In this document: one piece after another, positions 6,806 through 14,913 of the stretch | Layout: each line of letters begins with the position of its first letter | Position numbering within the stretch: the stretch's first letter is position 1 | Source of the DNA: a virus | Direction: 5' to 3' (one strand) | Virus record (IMG/VR): IMGVR_UViG_3300028775_000026 | Coordinates: 1 to 24,862 of that record | Length of the DNA stretch: 24,862 nucleotides | Notes under the pieces: generated by a model | What the model was told of the DNA's origin: nothing | What the model saw: the letters and a program-made list of their open reading frames with translations, nothing else | Database searches by the model: none | Position numbers and translations under genes: made by a program

Positions 6806-7920
6806 GAGAGCGTCACCGTCTGCGCATCCGTTACCGTCTTGCCGTGGACCGATACCTCAAACCGCGGCGGATCGACCTGAAACCTGCGCCGGATGCGCGC
6901 CGCTTCATAGGTCGTATCGAACGGGGTTCCGGTTCCTTGCACGATGACCGGCGTCCACGGATAGATGATCGTGTCGCCGGGTAGCGTCGCCGACATCTTC
7001 AGTTCGTGCTTGCTGATCTGGTCGAGCAACTGCTGCGCCTTCGCATCGCACTGCGCCTGCGTCAGCCCGGTGAACGTGAAGTCGTACTGCTGCAGCGTCT
7101 GCGCGAGCTCAGCATCGCGCTCAACGCGTTTCGCGGTCTTGCTGGCAGTGGCGACGGACGTGTAGACGGCGTTTTTCGCGCCGTGATAACTCCGCACCCG
7201 CACCGACACGTCCTGCGCGAGCGTGAGGTCGTGTTCGAACTCGAGGCTCGTCGCATTGGACGTCGGGTAGGGTCTTTCCGTCGTCGGCGGGTCGTACTGG
7301 ACCAGGTATGGTTGATTCGATACCGCGCTGCCGAATGCCCCGAAATACAGCGTGCGGCCCAGCACGAAGCATTGCACCCCCTCGTGCTGCGCCAGATAGG
7401 TCAGCACGGACCACATGGGCTGCTGCCGGTGCAGGCTGACGTGATCGAGCGTGAAGAAATGCCCGACAAGATCCGTTGTTGCCTGTACATTCGGCGTTAA
7501 TCCGACCTGCTGCGCCAGGAAGGTAGCTATCTGGCTCGCCGTCTGGTTCTGGAACTTGATATCGATCTTCTTATCCGTCAGCAACGCGGTCAGATCGCGG
7601 CCCGACAGGGTGAATCCGAGTGTCGCGGCGTTGAGGCGGATCGAATCGATGCGGAAGGTCTGCAGTAACGTCAGATCCGCGGCTGAATAGTTCTGCGGAT
7701 CCTTCGGGAAGCCCACATAAACATCCACCAGGATCTCGGTCTGTTGAGTCCACCATGCCCAATCCGAAAAAACTGCGGGCACCTCGATGCGGATGGTACC
7801 GGCCTCGTTGATACCGTTGTGCTCGCCATCCCAACTGGTCCAGTCGATCACCTTTGAGCCCACCTGCAGGATCGCCCGCGGTGAAACGAGCGCGCCTGTG
7901 GTGGGAAGGGTATTGATCAT
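6802..7920 (-). CDS. Baseplate hub protein, gpD/gp27-like
   Basis: The 372-aa protein has an N-terminal beta domain (residues 1-110). Next comes the helical segment ASQIATFLAQQVGLTPN (about 130-146), and then a segment with MWSVLTYLAQHEGVQCFV, both typical of gpD-type hub proteins. A C-terminal beta domain follows. Hub trimers sit between tube and spike. It overlaps the LysM gene upstream and the spike gene downstream by ATGA, consistent with assembly as one hub-spike unit. Confidence 0.85.
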   Translation of the reverse strand: MINTLPTTGALVSPRAILQVGSKVIDWTSWDGEHNGINEAGTIRIEVPAVFSDWAWWTQQTEILVDVYVGFPKDPQNYSAADLTLLQTFRIDSIRLNAATLGFTLSGRDLTALLTDKKIDIKFQNQTASQIATFLAQQVGLTPNVQATTDLVGHFFTLDHVSLHRQQPMWSVLTYLAQHEGVQCFVLGRTLYFGAFGSAVSNQPYLVQYDPPTTERPYPTSNATSLEFEHDLTLAQDVSVRVRSYHGAKNAVYTSVATASKTAKRVERDAELAQTLQQYDFTFTGLTQAQCDAKAQQLLDQISKHELKMSATLPGDTIIYPWTPVIVQGTGTPFDTTYEAARIRRRFQVDPPRFEVSVHGKTVTDAQTVTLS

Positions 7921-8930
7921 GCTGGAATGGTCAAGGTATTGATGCCGGTGAGTACCGGGTCACCGCCAAGTTGAGGATTGGCGGCCAGAATGTCCGTGAA
8001 ACGGCCGGCATCGCCATATTGCTGCGAGGCAATCGTGTAGAGATCACCACCACCGACGGTAATGGTCTTCGAGCTGGTCGGCGTTGAAACGAGCGGGAGA
8101 TTCACCTGCATGCGCGCACAGATGCTGCGCAGTTCGTACAGTTCGGGCAGTTGTACGGCCGCATTAGCTTGCGCGAGCGCGCTGAAAATCACCGTGTTCG
8201 CAGGCAGACCAGGCAATACACCCGAGCCGCTCGCCATCGCACCTTCCGCGTTCGCGATCAGCGATTGCACGTGCGACGCCACCGCGGCAAGGGGCGCCGT
8301 CACCGATGCTACGGTGCTCGCCACGGTGTTGAGCACCTGGTCGGCGCAGTTGGCAATGCCGGAAACGAACGAGGTCACCGCCTTCAGGCCATTCGCGATC
8401 GGCTGCACAGCGGCAGTCACGGCGCTCATAGCGCTTTGCAGATCACCCGCCAGTCCGTTCAGCGTCGAATCGCCGATACAGTTTGACAGCGTGCCCATGC
8501 GCGCCATATCGGTTGCCAATGACTGCGCTGGCGTGACGGCCGGAACCGAATCAATGGTTGCCGTTTGATCCTCGATGACCTCGAAACTGATCGAGTAGGG
8601 GATCTTGAACGGCTTCTCGTAGTCGGCATGGAAGTCATGCACGACCACCTGATAGCGCAGCGCATCCCATGACAGGGTGCATTGCAGGCCCTCCCGGCGA
8701 ACCGAGTCCAGAAAGCGGGCGCGCGACAATGCCGAGGTGTACAGGAACCACCCAGACCACGACAGCGGTTCGTCGTCGGCTCCCATCGCATTGATGCGGC
8801 GCCGGCCGCCGATCATCTTCTGGATGTCGAGCAGTTGCGCGCCACCGAACCGGATCTTTTCCGGCACTTCCGCATCGGTAAAGACGAAAGACCCGTTCGG
8901 CGTGTCCAGTGTGAGGGTCGCAAAGGTCAT
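7917..8930 (-). CDS. Baseplate/tail protein with C-terminal LysM-like domain
   Basis: The 337-aa protein has an N-terminal domain of about 125 residues resembling the gpU-like or DNA-circularisation-type tail proteins (ILDTPNG-like start, RRRINAMGADDEPLSWSGWF). A low-complexity Ala/Val-rich helical linker follows (about 130-280). The last about 50 residues form a LysM-like module with TVGGGDLYTIASQQYGDA and a terminal LTIPA. LysM modules bind glycan, and phage baseplate members are thought to dock the hub or contact peptidoglycan. It starts with a TGATG overlap after the tape measure and precedes the hub, a common position. Confidence 0.75.
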   Translation of the reverse strand: MTFATLTLDTPNGSFVFTDAEVPEKIRFGGAQLLDIQKMIGGRRRINAMGADDEPLSWSGWFLYTSALSRARFLDSVRREGLQCTLSWDALRYQVVVHDFHADYEKPFKIPYSISFEVIEDQTATIDSVPAVTPAQSLATDMARMGTLSNCIGDSTLNGLAGDLQSAMSAVTAAVQPIANGLKAVTSFVSGIANCADQVLNTVASTVASVTAPLAAVASHVQSLIANAEGAMASGSGVLPGLPANTVIFSALAQANAAVQLPELYELRSICARMQVNLPLVSTPTSSKTITVGGGDLYTIASQQYGDAGRFTDILAANPQLGGDPVLTGINTLTIPA

Positions 8931-10942
8931 CAGTACATCCCCATCCCTGGACTGTACGGCGCAGCCTCAGGATTGAAGCCGGTCGGCCCGGTGCCCTTCG
9001 GCGGAATCAGCTTCGTCGCGATCTCGTGACTGTCGACGTAGAAATGGTTGTGAATGGCGTCACCGAGTTTGCCCCACGGCGAAACCGGTTTTGTCACGTT
9101 GTTGCCGAATCCGGGCACACCGCCGGCGGCACCCTGAAAGAAGGTGTTCTGCTGGTCTGGTGTCATCTTCGACGCCACGGAATCCATCGCGCGCTGGATC
9201 ATGTAACCGATACCGCCAGCGATGATGGCGCCCACTGCAACCACGCCACCTGCAGAGGCCAGCGCAGCAACGCCAATCTCTTCACCAGTCATTGCGGTAG
9301 CTGCGCGGGCGAGTAGGGAGCCCGCGCCCCCAGCCAGATATTTGGTCAGCCCGACTGCGGCTTTCTCCATCATCCCGGCCGCGCCCTTTGCGCCACTCCA
9401 TGCACCCATACCGGCGATGGCCGTACCGAAGAGCAGGCCAACGTCGAGCCCCGCACCCAGTACCGGGTGATCCTTCGTGAATCCGGCGGTACCGGAAAAG
9501 AACGAATTGGCCGCGCTCAGCGCTGAATTGACCGGACCCATCAGCGTTGCAGTGCCGTTCATCAATGTAATGTTGGCGTTGGCAATGGTCTGATCTGCGA
9601 GGCCCACCGTGCTGACCTGACTCATCATCCGGCCAACGTCCATCGGCGGCTGTGACTGGTTCTTCAGGTCGCCCAATGCATGCAGGTTCGATAGCGTCGA
9701 GTCTTCGCTGAAGAATGACGCTCCTCGAGCCCCCTGCACACCGAAAGCCATCCGGAGCAGGGCATTGAACTTGAGCGGCTCCATCTTTTCGCGATCGGCC
9801 GCAAGGATGGACACCTCTTTCATGAGGTCCATGCTGCCGTTCGCGTAGAACTGCGACTGGTTGCCCTTGTATAGGCCTAGATCCTGCAATGCCGTGTTCT
9901 GCTTTGCGTTTGAAAACAGGCCACTACCCAACGTATTCGGCAACGCGTTGGCGGCCATGGCGTTAAGCCACGTGCCCGACTTCGTGTTCATGATGCCGCC
10001 CTGCATCATCGTGGCGATGAGCAGCATCACATCGCTGGAATTCGCACCGGCAGCGTGCAGCGAAGGCAATGCATAGCTAGCAGCGCGCCCGATCTGGCCA
10101 AGCGACGCGTGCGACGTGAGCGATGCCTGGAGCATCGACTCGTAAAGAGGTTGGGCTGCTTCTGGCGAATAGGCGCCGGCCATGTGCGACAAGCCAATGA
10201 ATGCCTGTGTCGCCTCAGGCATTGATACGCCTTTCAGCTTGGACTCGAGCGCGATATACGGCATCGCGAAGTCCATCATCTGCTTCTGCTGCCCCGCGGA
10301 CAGCGTTCGCATCAGGCGCGAACCTTCCAGCATCGAGTCGCCGAACGGTTCAATGTGACCGCCCGTAGCCCATGCGTACTTGCTCGCGTATTCCATCTCG
10401 CGAGCGCGCAAGTTCTCGATGTTCGGCTGCCACTGGTCGAACGGTACCTGTGCTGTGGCGACCGATTTAACGTTCGCATCAGCCAGGCGGGCGTTTTCGT
10501 ACACGCCATAGAGCATGCCGGCACCTGCTACGCCGGCAGCCGTCGCACCGCGACCAGAAGACGTCGAGCGGTCGTCATCGGATGCGGAACCACCGCCGCC
10601 ACCGCCGGGCACCCGTCCACCAGGCGTGCGCATGCCATTGGCTTCAGCTCGCGCCGCCGCCATGTTACGGGCGAGATCCCCGCTGCTGGCCGCCATGGTG
10701 TCGAGCACGTAGCTCGCGCGCGTGAGACTCCCGGCGCTGTCGCCAAGGGCGGTTGCAGCCGTCGCGGCCTTCTCGAAGTTGCGGGCCATTCCGGCGCCGG
10801 CAGTCGATGCTTTGCGTGCACTCTCGACGAACGCGAGCATTGAGGCATTTGCCTTGTCCGCCCATTCGACGATCAGCATCAGCCGGTTGCTGACATTGTC
10901 CTCAAGTGTGGCGGTGACGCCGATGGCATATGCGTTAATCAT
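8930..10942 (-). CDS. Tail tape measure protein
   Basis: The 670-aa protein is the largest in the window and is Ala/Gly/Met-rich. The N-terminal 120 residues form a helical region. A Pro/Gly linker (GGRVPGGGGGGSASDDD) follows at about residue 110-130, then a long helical section. Two hydrophobic segments near the C-terminus (about 490-600, including VVAVGAIIAGGIGYMIQR) are typical of tape measures that contact the host membrane. At roughly 1.5 angstrom per residue the tail would be about 100 nm, a family rule rather than a measurement. It follows the chaperone and gp10-like genes, as expected, and is coupled to the latter by ATGA. Confidence 0.87.
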   Translation of the reverse strand: MINAYAIGVTATLEDNVSNRLMLIVEWADKANASMLAFVESARKASTAGAGMARNFEKAATAATALGDSAGSLTRASYVLDTMAASSGDLARNMAAARAEANGMRTPGGRVPGGGGGGSASDDDRSTSSGRGATAAGVAGAGMLYGVYENARLADANVKSVATAQVPFDQWQPNIENLRAREMEYASKYAWATGGHIEPFGDSMLEGSRLMRTLSAGQQKQMMDFAMPYIALESKLKGVSMPEATQAFIGLSHMAGAYSPEAAQPLYESMLQASLTSHASLGQIGRAASYALPSLHAAGANSSDVMLLIATMMQGGIMNTKSGTWLNAMAANALPNTLGSGLFSNAKQNTALQDLGLYKGNQSQFYANGSMDLMKEVSILAADREKMEPLKFNALLRMAFGVQGARGASFFSEDSTLSNLHALGDLKNQSQPPMDVGRMMSQVSTVGLADQTIANANITLMNGTATLMGPVNSALSAANSFFSGTAGFTKDHPVLGAGLDVGLLFGTAIAGMGAWSGAKGAAGMMEKAAVGLTKYLAGGAGSLLARAATAMTGEEIGVAALASAGGVVAVGAIIAGGIGYMIQRAMDSVASKMTPDQQNTFFQGAAGGVPGFGNNVTKPVSPWGKLGDAIHNHFYVDSHEIATKLIPPKGTGPTGFNPEAAPYSPGMGMY

Positions 10943-11421
10943 TTCCTGCCCGCAAGGGTATCTTCGACGGCCTGTCCGACCAGATTCACGACGTTTTCGG
11001 TGTTGCGATACATCGCTGTTGCCAGCACCGGGCGAGGTGGGATGCCCTCAGGCGTTCCTTCTTCCTGCCACACCATGACCTCGGCTTCACTGCCTACCGC
11101 GAACGCGCGAGGCTCCGCCTCATGCTCAACGCTTTCCCGAAGACCGCCTTTCACTAGCAGCGGGGTGTTATATCCGGCATCGTCAGCCGCTTCGCCGTCG
11201 ACGATTGCCTGCAAATGCTGCTGCTTGGTCGCATCCTTCAGTTCGGCCCACGGGGTGAGCTCTCCCATGTCCTCGCGCTGGTAGTGGCCGAACTCTTCCT
11301 TGGCCGTCGCCTCGACGAGGATCGCGCCCGTCTCCATGGCAGCCGCGTAGGCCAGATCGAGTTCAGCCGCCGCGCGCTCCATCGCCCGGGCGAAAGCGCC
11401 GAATGACTTGTATGTCTTCAT
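10939..11421 (-). CDS. HK97 gp10-like / minor tail or tail-completion protein
   Basis: The 160-aa protein starts MKTYKSFGAFARAMERAAAE with a long N-terminal helix, then has ETGAILVEATAKEEFG. It ends with a typical gp10-like finish containing EEGTPEGIPPRPVLATAMYRN. The ATG at 11421 overlaps the stop of the frameshifted chaperone extension (ATGA); a longer in-frame start at 11457 would lie inside that extension. gp10-like proteins usually act at the head-tail junction. Here the gene lies between the chaperone and the tape measure, so its role (tail terminator or minor tail protein) is uncertain. Confidence 0.6.
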   Translation of the reverse strand: MKTYKSFGAFARAMERAAAELDLAYAAAMETGAILVEATAKEEFGHYQREDMGELTPWAELKDATKQQHLQAIVDGEAADDAGYNTPLLVKGGLRESVEHEAEPRAFAVGSEAEVMVWQEEGTPEGIPPRPVLATAMYRNTENVVNLVGQAVEDTLAGRK

Positions 11422-11944
11422 TTCGGCTTCTTCCACTCCATGCTTGACCACGACCACTCGGCGCCTTGGATTTCGCCCGCGGCAATGCAGAATCCAAGCA
11501 ATTCAGCGGGCTGGAGTCGTGTCGCGACATCCCACGGGACACCGGCTTTCGTAAGCATCAGCACCTTACGCACGCCAGGGTCCCGGCTTATTTTTTTGCG
11601 GCTTCGCGGTCTTCCTTGTCATCGAATAGCTTGATGCCCTTCGTGAGCGCGGCGAGACCCTTATGACCGAGCCGCCCGATCAGCGCCTTGACCTGCAGCA
11701 AGGTCGTGGGCAGATGCACGGGGGTCTCATCGATCGCGCTCAGGTAGATGAGCGGCAGGCACATATTGACGAAGCGGGTGTTCTCCGCCGCCTCATTGCC
11801 GATGGCCAGCACGAGTTCGTACTGCGCAAGCGGGCCCGGATAGGTCAGTGTCAATTTGCGGCCATCGGCCACGTCGACGACTGCCGTATCGCCATTGAGC
11901 ACCGGTGCGGTGCCGCTGGTTTCTGTAACGTTCAGTTCGGTCAT
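11418..11944 (-). CDS. Tail assembly chaperone, -1 frameshift fusion product
   Basis: A -1 slip on A AAA AAA at 11597-11591, just before the TAA of the short product, gives a 175-aa protein. It consists of the 118-aa chaperone plus 57 extra residues beginning ISRDPGVRKVLMLTKAG and ending in KKPK. The extension frame is open through to a TGA at 11420-11418 that overlaps the next start by ATGA. It contains WDVATRLQPAELLGFCIAAG, which is protein-like. Long-tailed phages conserve a G/GT pair made this way, and the longer form recruits the tape measure to the tube subunits. A possible stem just after the slip site (GCC..GGC) may help. The extension has no start of its own with a clear ribosome binding site. 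Confidence 0.8.
11588..11944 (-). CDS. Tail assembly chaperone, unshifted product
   Basis: The 118-aa protein (MTELNVTETSGTAPVL at the start) begins 4 nt after the tube stop and ends REAAKK followed by TAA, immediately after the slippery run. It has acidic and helical character, with LAQYELVLAIGNEAAENTRF and a C-terminal KLFDDKEDRE. The location between tube and tape measure is standard. Most ribosomes would make this short form and a small fraction the fused form. Confidence 0.82.
   Translation of the reverse strand: MTELNVTETSGTAPVLNGDTAVVDVADGRKLTLTYPGPLAQYELVLAIGNEAAENTRFVNMCLPLIYLSAIDETPVHLPTTLLQVKALIGRLGHKGLAALTKGIKLFDDKEDREAAKK
11591..11597 (-). promoter_or_regulatory. Programmed -1 frameshift slippery heptamer A AAA AAA
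   Basis: Seven consecutive A residues on the minus strand are read as GCA AAA AAA TAA in the zero frame, so the P and A sites hold AAA AAA with a stop immediately after, the classic X XXY YYZ arrangement. Slipping back one base continues as ATA AGC CGG. The heptamer ends 1 nt before the stop and the new frame stays open for 57 codons. Nothing else in the window combines a slippery site with a long continuing frame. Confidence 0.8.
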
Positions 11945-11948
11945 AGGT

Positions 11949-12383
11949 TCAGTTCAACTGGATGCGGGTGGACGCGAGGAACGAGACGCGCTGGATCACG
12001 TTCTTTTCGGCTTCGGCGTCGCCAGCGTCGTCGAAGTAGAGGATCACACCCTGAAGCTGGAAGGTGCTCGGCGGTCCGCTGATTTCGGTGATGGTTTCCT
12101 GGATGAAGCCAGCCGGCTGGACGATGCCTGCGTAGTAGTTCGCCTCGAAGTTGGCGAAGTACGTATCGAGCGTCGCGTCAGCGCGCGAGACTTCGAACGA
12201 GCCTTCCCAGCCACCCTCCTGGAACGAGAGGTGGATCGGCAGCGTGTTGAGCGGCTTCACCGTCAACTTGTTGGTGATCTTCCGCTTCTTGAAATTCAGC
12301 AGCGTCGGCAGAGTGAGCAGGCCGGCCGACGTATAGACATCGAAGCGGTAGTCACTGCCTATATTCAGGCCTGATTGCGGCAT
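11949..12383 (-). CDS. Tail tube protein
   Basis: The 144-aa protein is the inner tube subunit. It has an N-terminal strand region (NIGSDYRFDVYTSAGLLT), then KKRKITNKLTVKPLN, followed by alternating strands and a C-terminal STRIQLN. Length and beta-rich composition fit contractile tube proteins. It directly follows the sheath gene, as sheath-tube pairs do. Its own GGAG site (7 nt from ATG) is placed directly behind a hairpin with a T-tract, which suggests a separate mRNA end or enhanced translation. It is followed after 4 nt by the chaperone gene. Confidence 0.85.
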   Translation of the reverse strand: MPQSGLNIGSDYRFDVYTSAGLLTLPTLLNFKKRKITNKLTVKPLNTLPIHLSFQEGGWEGSFEVSRADATLDTYFANFEANYYAGIVQPAGFIQETITEISGPPSTFQLQGVILYFDDAGDAEAEKNVIQRVSFLASTRIQLN

Positions 12384-12398
12384 GGCTTACTCCAGATG

Positions 12399-12420
12399 AA
12401 AAAGCCACCCGAAGGTGGCT
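12399..12420 (-). terminator. Terminator-like hairpin between sheath and tube genes
   Basis: On the minus strand a 7-bp stem AGCCACC / GGTGGCT with a TTCG tetraloop (12403-12420) is followed by TTTTTCATC and then the tube ribosome binding site. This is a good intrinsic terminator. The tube ATG begins 15 nt after the T-tract, which leaves no room for a promoter. Confidence 0.75.
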
Positions 12421-12439
12421 AGATATTCCAATGAATGGG

Positions 12440-14434
12440 TTACTGCGGCGTTACGGTGACGGTCTGTCCGCCCTCGATATTCACGAGGAAGTACCGCACG
12501 ATCGAGAGATACGTAACCATGACGGTCGCGACCATGTAACCCAGCGCAACCTGACTGATCGGGTTGTTCGCCGCGTTGATCTGCACCGACCACCCGGGCT
12601 GCGTCGGCGCATTAACGTTGCCGATCATGTTGTTCGCCTGCAGGTTGGCGAAGAACGCATCCATCGCGCCCTTCACGTTGCGCCGCAGGTTGATCGTCTG
12701 GACCTTTCCCGGCACGTAGCCGAACGCACTCGCGATCGTGAATGCGATGTAGTTCGTCATCCGCGTGTAGTTGTCGCCGTTCGTCGCGCTGTTGCTGCTC
12801 GCGTTGCGACCGGTGCGGCATGCGAAGATCGCGCCGGCCGGAGCCGGGTTGGTGATCACTTCGAGGCGGGAGGTGGCCGCGAGCGCGATTTCCGCATCGC
12901 TGTACGGCTGGTTCTGCTGGCTGCGCTGGGTCGCGAGGATGCCGCTGATCGGCGCATTCAGCACAGACTGCTCGGGACTCGTCGAGGCCTGTTGCGCCGA
13001 AGAGAACGTGGCGGGCGACACCAGACGGTTCACGCCATTGACGGTGTCCTGCCAGAACGTCCAGTCGCCCACCAGACACGCGAAACCATACCCATCGACA
13101 CCGGCGCTCGAGAGATTGGCGGCGCTCGTCGTAATGCTGGTACCCACCGGGTTCGCGCTGTGGAAATAGATGCCTTCCTGCAGTCCGAATGCGAGCTGGA
13201 GCGTCCAGGTGCTCGGTGTCTGGCAGTCAATCAGGTTGCCGACCTGCGCACCCGCCTTGCGAAGCGCATACATACCGGAACGTGTCAGGCCATCTGCGCC
13301 CACCATCGTGATATCGGTCACGCCCGCCGTGCCATCGGTACCGCCGGCCAGCGTGTAGGTGTTCGTGAGGTTCGGCGCGTTGGCGGAAGTGCCCAGCGTG
13401 GCGATGCAGTTCTGCGACGGGCCACGAAGCCCGGTCTGGCCGTTGTTCACGGCGTTGACCATATTCAGCCAGACGCTGGTCACCAGACTGATCGTGCCGC
13501 CGGTGCCGCCGCCGCCCGTGAGTGTGGCGGTGGCCGACGTGTAGCCTGCGCCGGAGATGCCGGGCGTGAAGGCGCCAAGGCCCCACACCATGTTGACCAG
13601 CGCACCAGTGCCGACACCAGAGGTCGAGGCGGGCGCGACCGCAGCGGTCGGCGCCGTGCCGCCAGTGAGCGCGCCGGCGTTCGTGACGGTTAGCGACGTG
13701 ATGACGCCAGCCGTAGCGGTGACCGTCAGGATGACGCCGTTGGCCATCGTGATGGTGTCACCGGTCACATAACCCGTACCGCCGATCGCCCCGCCGCCGG
13801 TGACGTTGGCCGACAGCACCTTCAGGCTAATCGTGCCCGTCGCCTGCACGCCATTGGCGGCCTGCGGCGCCGAGATAGCCAGTCCGGGAACAGATGTAAA
13901 TCCGGTGCCCGGGGTGACCGTGCCGCTGGCGACGCCCTGCGAGAGGTTGTCGAATACTTCCGGCGTGAAGCCGTTACGCTGGATCGACAGCTTGTAGGTG
14001 TTCGCCGCGGTGCCCGCAACGATTGAGCATGTGATGCCGTTGCCGACGATGCCGGTGTACAGACCCGTCAGCGTCATGCCCGTGACCGGCGAGCCGAGCG
14101 TGTCTTTCAGTGCCGCGCTGGCAGCGGTATCCGTACCATCCGTGACGCGCACGAGGACGTAATTCTGGACACCGTTCACATCGCCGATGGCGACGGCGCT
14201 CGCGATGTCGCGCGGGCGGTTGGTGACTGGTCCGATGAGTGTCTGGGCCTGCGCGCTGTTGCCAACGCCCATCATGGCCGAGTTGACCGGACCCCACGAA
14301 CCGACACCAACGAGGCCGAGGCCATCCGTTGGCACGCCGTTGATATACGCGATACTCGGCGGCTGGATGATGACGTACAGGTCGGGGGCCTGCAGCGCGG
14401 TGACGTTCAAACTGCCAGCTTGAAAGACGGGCAT
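12440..14434 (-). CDS. Contractile tail sheath protein with Gly/Thr-rich insertion
   Basis: The 664-aa protein has a sheath-type N-terminus (DLYVIIQPPSIAYINGVPTD, then LVGVGSWGPVNSAMM). After about residue 320 it continues with sheath core regions (VNAVNNGQTGLRGPSQNCI, then TLAGGTDGT) and a typical C-terminal wall domain ending RYFLVNIEGG. Many sheaths are around 350-500 residues. The extra length here comes from a roughly 150-residue insertion (residues about 168-318) made of G-x-G-[FY] plus Gly/Thr-rich strand repeats, for example GGTGYVTGD, SGAGYTSATATLTGGGG and GVGTGALV. The insert is probably an exposed beta module on the outer surface. The start is set by the GGAG 8 nt upstream. Two hairpins precede the gene and one follows it, so it is bracketed like the capsid gene. 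Confidence 0.88.
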   Translation of the reverse strand: MPVFQAGSLNVTALQAPDLYVIIQPPSIAYINGVPTDGLGLVGVGSWGPVNSAMMGVGNSAQAQTLIGPVTNRPRDIASAVAIGDVNGVQNYVLVRVTDGTDTAASAALKDTLGSPVTGMTLTGLYTGIVGNGITCSIVAGTAANTYKLSIQRNGFTPEVFDNLSQGVASGTVTPGTGFTSVPGLAISAPQAANGVQATGTISLKVLSANVTGGGAIGGTGYVTGDTITMANGVILTVTATAGVITSLTVTNAGALTGGTAPTAAVAPASTSGVGTGALVNMVWGLGAFTPGISGAGYTSATATLTGGGGTGGTISLVTSVWLNMVNAVNNGQTGLRGPSQNCIATLGTSANAPNLTNTYTLAGGTDGTAGVTDITMVGADGLTRSGMYALRKAGAQVGNLIDCQTPSTWTLQLAFGLQEGIYFHSANPVGTSITTSAANLSSAGVDGYGFACLVGDWTFWQDTVNGVNRLVSPATFSSAQQASTSPEQSVLNAPISGILATQRSQQNQPYSDAEIALAATSRLEVITNPAPAGAIFACRTGRNASSNSATNGDNYTRMTNYIAFTIASAFGYVPGKVQTINLRRNVKGAMDAFFANLQANNMIGNVNAPTQPGWSVQINAANNPISQVALGYMVATVMVTYLSIVRYFLVNIEGGQTVTVTPQ

Positions 14435-14450
14435 CGTTTACTCCGGGCGT

Positions 14451-14473
14451 AAAAAAACCCGCTCGAAGCGGGT
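14451..14473 (-). terminator. Terminator-like hairpin before the sheath gene (proximal)
   Basis: On the minus strand the stem ACCCGCT / AGCGGGT with a TCG loop (14457-14473) is followed by seven T residues and then ACGCCCGGAGTAAACG-ATG. The sheath ribosome binding site is therefore within 20 nt of the T-tract. The hairpin follows a second similar one and is not part of any coding region. Confidence 0.75.
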
Positions 14474-14482
14474 CCAGAAATG

Positions 14483-14504
14483 AAAAAACCGCCCGGAGGC
14501 GGTC
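14483..14504 (-). terminator. Terminator-like hairpin before the sheath gene (distal)
   Basis: On the minus strand ACCGCC / GGCGGT with a TCCG loop (14488-14503) is followed by TTTTTTCATTTCTGGA. The 16 bases from this T-tract are identical to those behind the hairpin at 18611-18627. It ends transcription from the neck gene at 14527 or slows read-through. It leads directly into the proximal hairpin. Confidence 0.7.
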
Positions 14505-14526
14505 TATTTGACGAGGGTGGGGCGGT

Positions 14527-14763
14527 TCAGTGAGGCATGAGCAGGCGCGGCGGGATCTTCACGTTCGGCTTGTGTCCGTCGATGAACCAGACCTGAATCT
14601 GCCAGGCCTGCCGGGTCCAGTCCACGCCGAACTGCTCACGCATGATCTCGATGAAGGCTTTCTTGATGCGCACACAGACAGGCGGGGTTGCTTCCTGCCC
14701 GACGAAGCGTTGGACCGCCAACTTGAGCGCCATTCCGGCCGCACGGCTGCGATCGATACTCAT
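14527..14763 (-). CDS. Small neck-region protein, unknown function
   Basis: The 78-aa protein is basic and aromatic (MREQFGVDWTRQAWQIQVWFIDG) and ends with KIPPRLLMPH. It is ATGA-coupled to the 48-aa gene upstream and is the last gene before the sheath hairpins. No family is recognised. From its position it may be a head-tail joining or tail terminator accessory protein. Confidence 0.65.
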   Translation of the reverse strand: MSIDRSRAAGMALKLAVQRFVGQEATPPVCVRIKKAFIEIMREQFGVDWTRQAWQIQVWFIDGHKPNVKIPPRLLMPH

Positions 14764-14906
14764 CCGATCACCTTGTGCACGAAATTGGCGTTCTCGCCAG
14801 CCAGCACCGCGGTGATTTCATCCTGATCGCGGATCGCGTCGCCCTTGCGATAGTTGCCGAATGCGTGCCGCACGACGAGGTAGTAGCCGAGTGTATTCGT
14901 TGCCAT
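14760..14906 (-). CDS. 48-aa neck-region protein
   Basis: The short frame translates to MATNTLGYYLVVRHAFGNYR, then KGDAIRDQDEITAVLAGENA, then NFVHKVIG and stop. It starts 7 nt after the stop of the 273-aa gene and overlaps the 78-aa gene by ATGA, which supports translation. The strand-turn pattern ending in a helix is similar to short phage proteins seen before the sheath gene. Function unknown. Confidence 0.7.
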   Translation of the reverse strand: MATNTLGYYLVVRHAFGNYRKGDAIRDQDEITAVLAGENANFVHKVIG

Positions 14907-14913
14907 GTAAGCC

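Noticed and set aside
11466-11586. The chaperone extension as an independent gene
   Set aside because: No start with a ribosome binding site was found, and the frame joins perfectly through the A7 slip, so it is treated as a frameshift extension.
12431-13693. A 420-codon open frame on the plus strand opposite the sheath gene
   Set aside because: It is Arg/His-rich with no domain or ribosome binding site, and lies antisense to a clearly recognisable sheath; such frames are expected in GC-rich coding DNA.
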